Assembly (NCBI GenBank): GCA_016930775.1
Contig: JAFGGB010000031.1
Location: forward strand, 1-37,814
Reading direction: 5' to 3'
Length of the DNA: 37,814 nucleotides
From: Deltaproteobacteria bacterium
GTDB taxonomy: Bacteria > Desulfobacterota > Syntrophia > Syntrophales > UBA2210
The translations under genes were made by a program, and so were the position numbers. A model generated the notes under the pieces. That model made no database searches and was not told where the DNA came from. It saw only the letters and a list, made by a program, of their open reading frames with translations. Shown in pieces: positions 35,862 to 37,814 of this stretch; the first letter of the stretch is position 1; each line of letters opens with the position of its first letter.

Positions 35862-36551
35862 TCACCGAACCAGGTACTCCCGAACCAGGACGGCTATAAC
35901 AAGAGTTCCTGCAAAAAGTGGAATAGCGCCGCGCACCTTGATCGTGGTCAATGCCACCGCAACACCCACGGCTGGAATGAGACAGTAAGCGCGGGAAAGA
36001 CCGCGAAGGATCGCCGGGCTCAGCCGGATATAGAGAGCTTCAATTATCCACAGTCCTGCAGCCATGAAAATGACGATGAACGCAAAGACCGCCAGAAAGT
36101 GAGCGGCAAGCGCCCTCATCTGGAGGCGGGAAAGACAGGAAAGATCGCCGGCCTCTATGCAGGTTTCAAAATCATCGGCCAGTCTATCGTTGGATTTTGC
36201 CAGCGCCCTGTCAACCCATTGGCCGACCAGAGCGATCGGCGCTACAATGAGCACAGTCAAGGCGATGAGTGCAGGCGTCGCCCCGCCGAGAGATTTGCCG
36301 ACAAGAATCGCAATTCCCGCAGCAACGACAGCGGCAATGGAATCATTGGGCGGTGTATAGGCGCCCACAGGAACTCTGTCTATCCAGAGCAATTCCATAT
36401 TTGCCCCGATAACGATCCCTGTTTGCGGATCTCCGAGGAATAAGCCGATGAGAGGACCAAGCATGACAGGCCGCGAGATCATAGTCTGCAGGGTTACACG
36501 GTCCAGACACAGGAACCCTCCAAGCAGGGCCACCTCCAGGATGGTCGTCAT
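35862..36551 (-). CDS. PTS system mannose-family IIC component
   Basis: A 229-residue membrane protein with six or more hydrophobic segments. LLGGFLCLDRVTLQTMISRP at the N-terminus and GANMELLWIDRVPVGAYTPPNDS near 48-71 are the IIC-Man signature. Length is a little under the usual 250-265. IIC forms the sugar channel together with IID in this family. No IID gene follows; the next gene is rimI. It starts 10 bp after the IIB stop codon. Either IID is elsewhere or this is a regulatory remnant PTS. Confidence 0.9.
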   Translation of the reverse strand: MTTILEVALLGGFLCLDRVTLQTMISRPVMLGPLIGLFLGDPQTGIVIGANMELLWIDRVPVGAYTPPNDSIAAVVAAGIAILVGKSLGGATPALIALTVLIVAPIALVGQWVDRALAKSNDRLADDFETCIEAGDLSCLSRLQMRALAAHFLAVFAFIVIFMAAGLWIIEALYIRLSPAILRGLSRAYCLIPAVGVAVALTTIKVRGAIPLFAGTLVIAVLVREYLVR

Positions 36552-36561
36552 AGAGGATCTT

Positions 36562-37077
36562 TCACCGTTCGAGAACGGCCGAAGAAAAGGGAATCTTTTT
36601 TACTGCATCGCATAACTTCGACGGCTTGTCTCGAGGGATGCTCTGTATTTCCACATCAACTCCACCGGCAACAAGTTTTTGCAGCAGCTTCAGATCTTTG
36701 TGATCGAGAAAAAGTGACGCCGAAATGCAGGTCTTGCCGCTTTCCTTGTGGACGTTGCCGATATTGAGCCGGCCGAAGCGAAAACCGCCATCGTAGGCTC
36801 TGACGGCGTCGGCGAAATCCCTGAAGAGAACTATGGTCACCCTGCCTCTGGAGTATTCTGTCCATCGATGCCGTGCAAAGTCGTCCACTCCGTAAATCTG
36901 AACTTCGATATCGCTGGGAACGGACATCCTGATAACGGATTCCCGGAAAAAATCGCCGGCGACTTCGTCATTGACTACGACAATAACCGAGACCTTCAAG
37001 TGAGGAACCCATCCCTCGATGATCTGTCCATGAACCAGCCTGTTGTCAACGCGTACAAAGGTGGAATTCATCGGCAT
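36562..37077 (-). CDS. PTS system mannose/sorbose-family IIB component
   Basis: A 171-residue cytoplasmic phosphocarrier. The phosphorylated histidine is H16 in VRVDNRLVHGQIIEGW, the family's N-terminal motif. The remainder (VSVIVVVNDEVAGDFF, RLNIGNVHKESGKTCISASL) is typical of the PTSIIB_sorb domain. The start may be ATG 37077 or ATG 37071; neither has a strong Shine-Dalgarno. Lies between IIA (98 bp upstream) and IIC. It takes phosphate from IIA H9 and would pass it to sugar in the IIC/IID channel. Confidence 0.93.
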   Translation of the reverse strand: MPMNSTFVRVDNRLVHGQIIEGWVPHLKVSVIVVVNDEVAGDFFRESVIRMSVPSDIEVQIYGVDDFARHRWTEYSRGRVTIVLFRDFADAVRAYDGGFRFGRLNIGNVHKESGKTCISASLFLDHKDLKLLQKLVAGGVDVEIQSIPRDKPSKLCDAVKKIPFSSAVLER

Positions 37078-37175
37078 GGTCTCGGCGATTCAAAGTCTTG
37101 TTCCATGAATGTAACGAAACCTTTTCCTGGATTAACAATAGGGAGTCTCGCAATTTCCACGACGAAGTTGCCGGT

Positions 37176-37586
37176 CTATGAATCTATCTTTCGTCTGAGA
37201 ACTTCTCCGGCGATATAGATATTGTTCTTGCCGTAATCACGGACATGCTCGGCAAAAGAGGTCAGTTCCACTTCTTCCTGCTTCTCGCAGATCTTCAGGA
37301 GCATAGGCAGATTGACTCCCGTGACGACTTCGATTTTGTCTTCTCTGAGAAATGACAGGGATATATTTGACGGCGTACCTCCGAAAAGGTCCGTCAGTAT
37401 GAGGATGCCCTTGCCCCGATCCGTTTTTTTTATCGCCGTGGTTATCTCCTTTTTAATGAGTTCCACGCTTTTCGATGCATCGACGGAAACATAAGTAATG
37501 CATTCAATGTCTCCTTTAATCATCTTTGCAACATTAATGAGTTCCTGCCCCAGGTTTCCGTGGGTTATAACCACGACACCGATCAT
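37176..37586 (-). CDS. PTS system mannose-family IIA component
   Basis: A 136-residue protein beginning MIGVVVITHGNLGQELINVA; H9 is the phosphorylation site fed by HPr. ILILTDLFGGTPSNISLSFL near 58-80 is the family signature, and VVTGVNLPMLLKI follows. Length is normal. AGGAGGT lies 11 bases before the start. On the minus strand a TTGACA at 37641-37646 may form part of its promoter, but the -10 (TAGCCT) is poor. In deltaproteobacteria such IIA genes often sit with rapZ and hprK and may have regulatory roles; here the upstream neighbour is a divergent Nudix gene. Confidence 0.94.
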   Translation of the reverse strand: MIGVVVITHGNLGQELINVAKMIKGDIECITYVSVDASKSVELIKKEITTAIKKTDRGKGILILTDLFGGTPSNISLSFLREDKIEVVTGVNLPMLLKICEKQEEVELTSFAEHVRDYGKNNIYIAGEVLRRKIDS

Positions 37587-37658
37587 AGGCTTCTCGTACC
37601 TCCTAACCGTGAGACGTAGGCTAATGAATTAACCGCTGATTGTCAAGAAAATCCGGCC

Positions 37659-37687
37659 TTGACAGAGCAAGATTCCCCCTTTATAAG
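37659..37687 (+). promoter_or_regulatory. Sigma-70 promoter of the Nudix hydrolase gene
   Basis: TTGACA (37659-37664) and TATAAG (37682-37687) with a 17-bp spacer. This is one of the best sigma-70-like promoters in the window, about 30 bp before the Nudix start. Confidence 0.65.
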
Positions 37688-37718
37688 ATAACTCGGCGGG
37701 ATGTGGCGTCCCGCTGAT

Positions 37719-37814
37719 ATGATGACATCGACGAGAAAACATACCTGTCCGCAGTGCGGCCTCGTTACCGAGGAATACCGTAATCCTGCGCCGACAGTCG
37801 ATGTTGTCATAGAA
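37719..37814 (+). CDS. Nudix hydrolase, N-terminal fragment (cut by window edge)
   Basis: The first 32 codons read through CPQCGLVTEEYRNPAPTVDV followed by VIE. The zinc-ribbon-like CxxC followed by YRNPxPTVDVVI is typical of ADP-ribose or nucleotide Nudix hydrolases in deltaproteobacteria and archaea. The Nudix box itself lies beyond the window. Two adjacent ATGs (37719 and 37722) are possible starts; the Shine-Dalgarno is weak. It diverges from the PTS IIA gene. Confidence 0.7.
   Translation, partial: MMTSTRKHTCPQCGLVTEEYRNPAPTVDVVIE

Overview
The window most likely comes from an anaerobic deltaproteobacterium of the Syntrophus/Smithella kind (Desulfobacterota). This placement is inferred from protein style and gene content: a split glycine decarboxylase (GcvPA/GcvPB), a PyrK-dependent class 1B dihydroorotate dehydrogenase, an archaeal-type short AhcY, mannose-family PTS genes, and large PAS-rich or sigma-54-linked two-component proteins. 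I see no rRNA, tRNA or CRISPR array.

Region 1 (1-3300) is accessory DNA. The minus strand of 1-543 is the 5' part of a group II intron that runs off the left edge. Its exon-binding sites EBS1 and EBS2 can be paired with the flanking IBS1 and IBS2, which fixes the 5' splice junction at 543/544. Upstream of it on the same strand is a Phd/YefM-RelE/ParE toxin-antitoxin operon with a palindromic operator over its promoter. Next comes an IS3-family (IS407-group) element at 1357-2579 with inverted repeats and a GGGAAAC slippery site at the orfA/orfB junction. After it lie decayed pieces of a RAYT/IS200-like transposase and an integrase-core transposase.

Region 2 (3600-11800) holds a DUF202 membrane protein and then a six-gene plus-strand transport-and-regulation cluster: an EamA transporter, tctC, tctB and tctA (tripartite tricarboxylate transporter), a membrane histidine kinase and an NtrC-type sigma-54 activator. 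Upstream of the EamA gene is a sigma-54 -24/-12 promoter with two near-identical 16-bp palindromes 31 bp apart, about 130 and 160 bp upstream of the inferred transcription start. This looks like a self-contained, substrate-responsive transport regulon. A second EamA gene follows on the minus strand.

Region 3 (12900-20000, minus strand) is housekeeping: DUF502-metK-ahcY (overlapping genes; the MetK is unusual), panC-panD, and tsaD-DUF2062-rsmA, with intrinsic terminators after ahcY and rsmA.

Region 4 (20092-28206, plus strand) is nadB followed by a glycine cleavage and lipoylation operon: gcvT-gcvH-gcvPA-gcvPB-lipB-lipA. LipB and LipA build the lipoyl group needed by GcvH.

Region 5 (28467-33140, plus) has a 1040-residue hybrid kinase with about five PAS domains and a class I aminotransferase. 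Region 6 (33576-37586, minus) has PTS IIA-IIB-IIC of the mannose family, rimI, pyrK and pyrD. A divergent Nudix hydrolase starts at 37719 behind a good sigma-70 promoter and is cut by the right edge.
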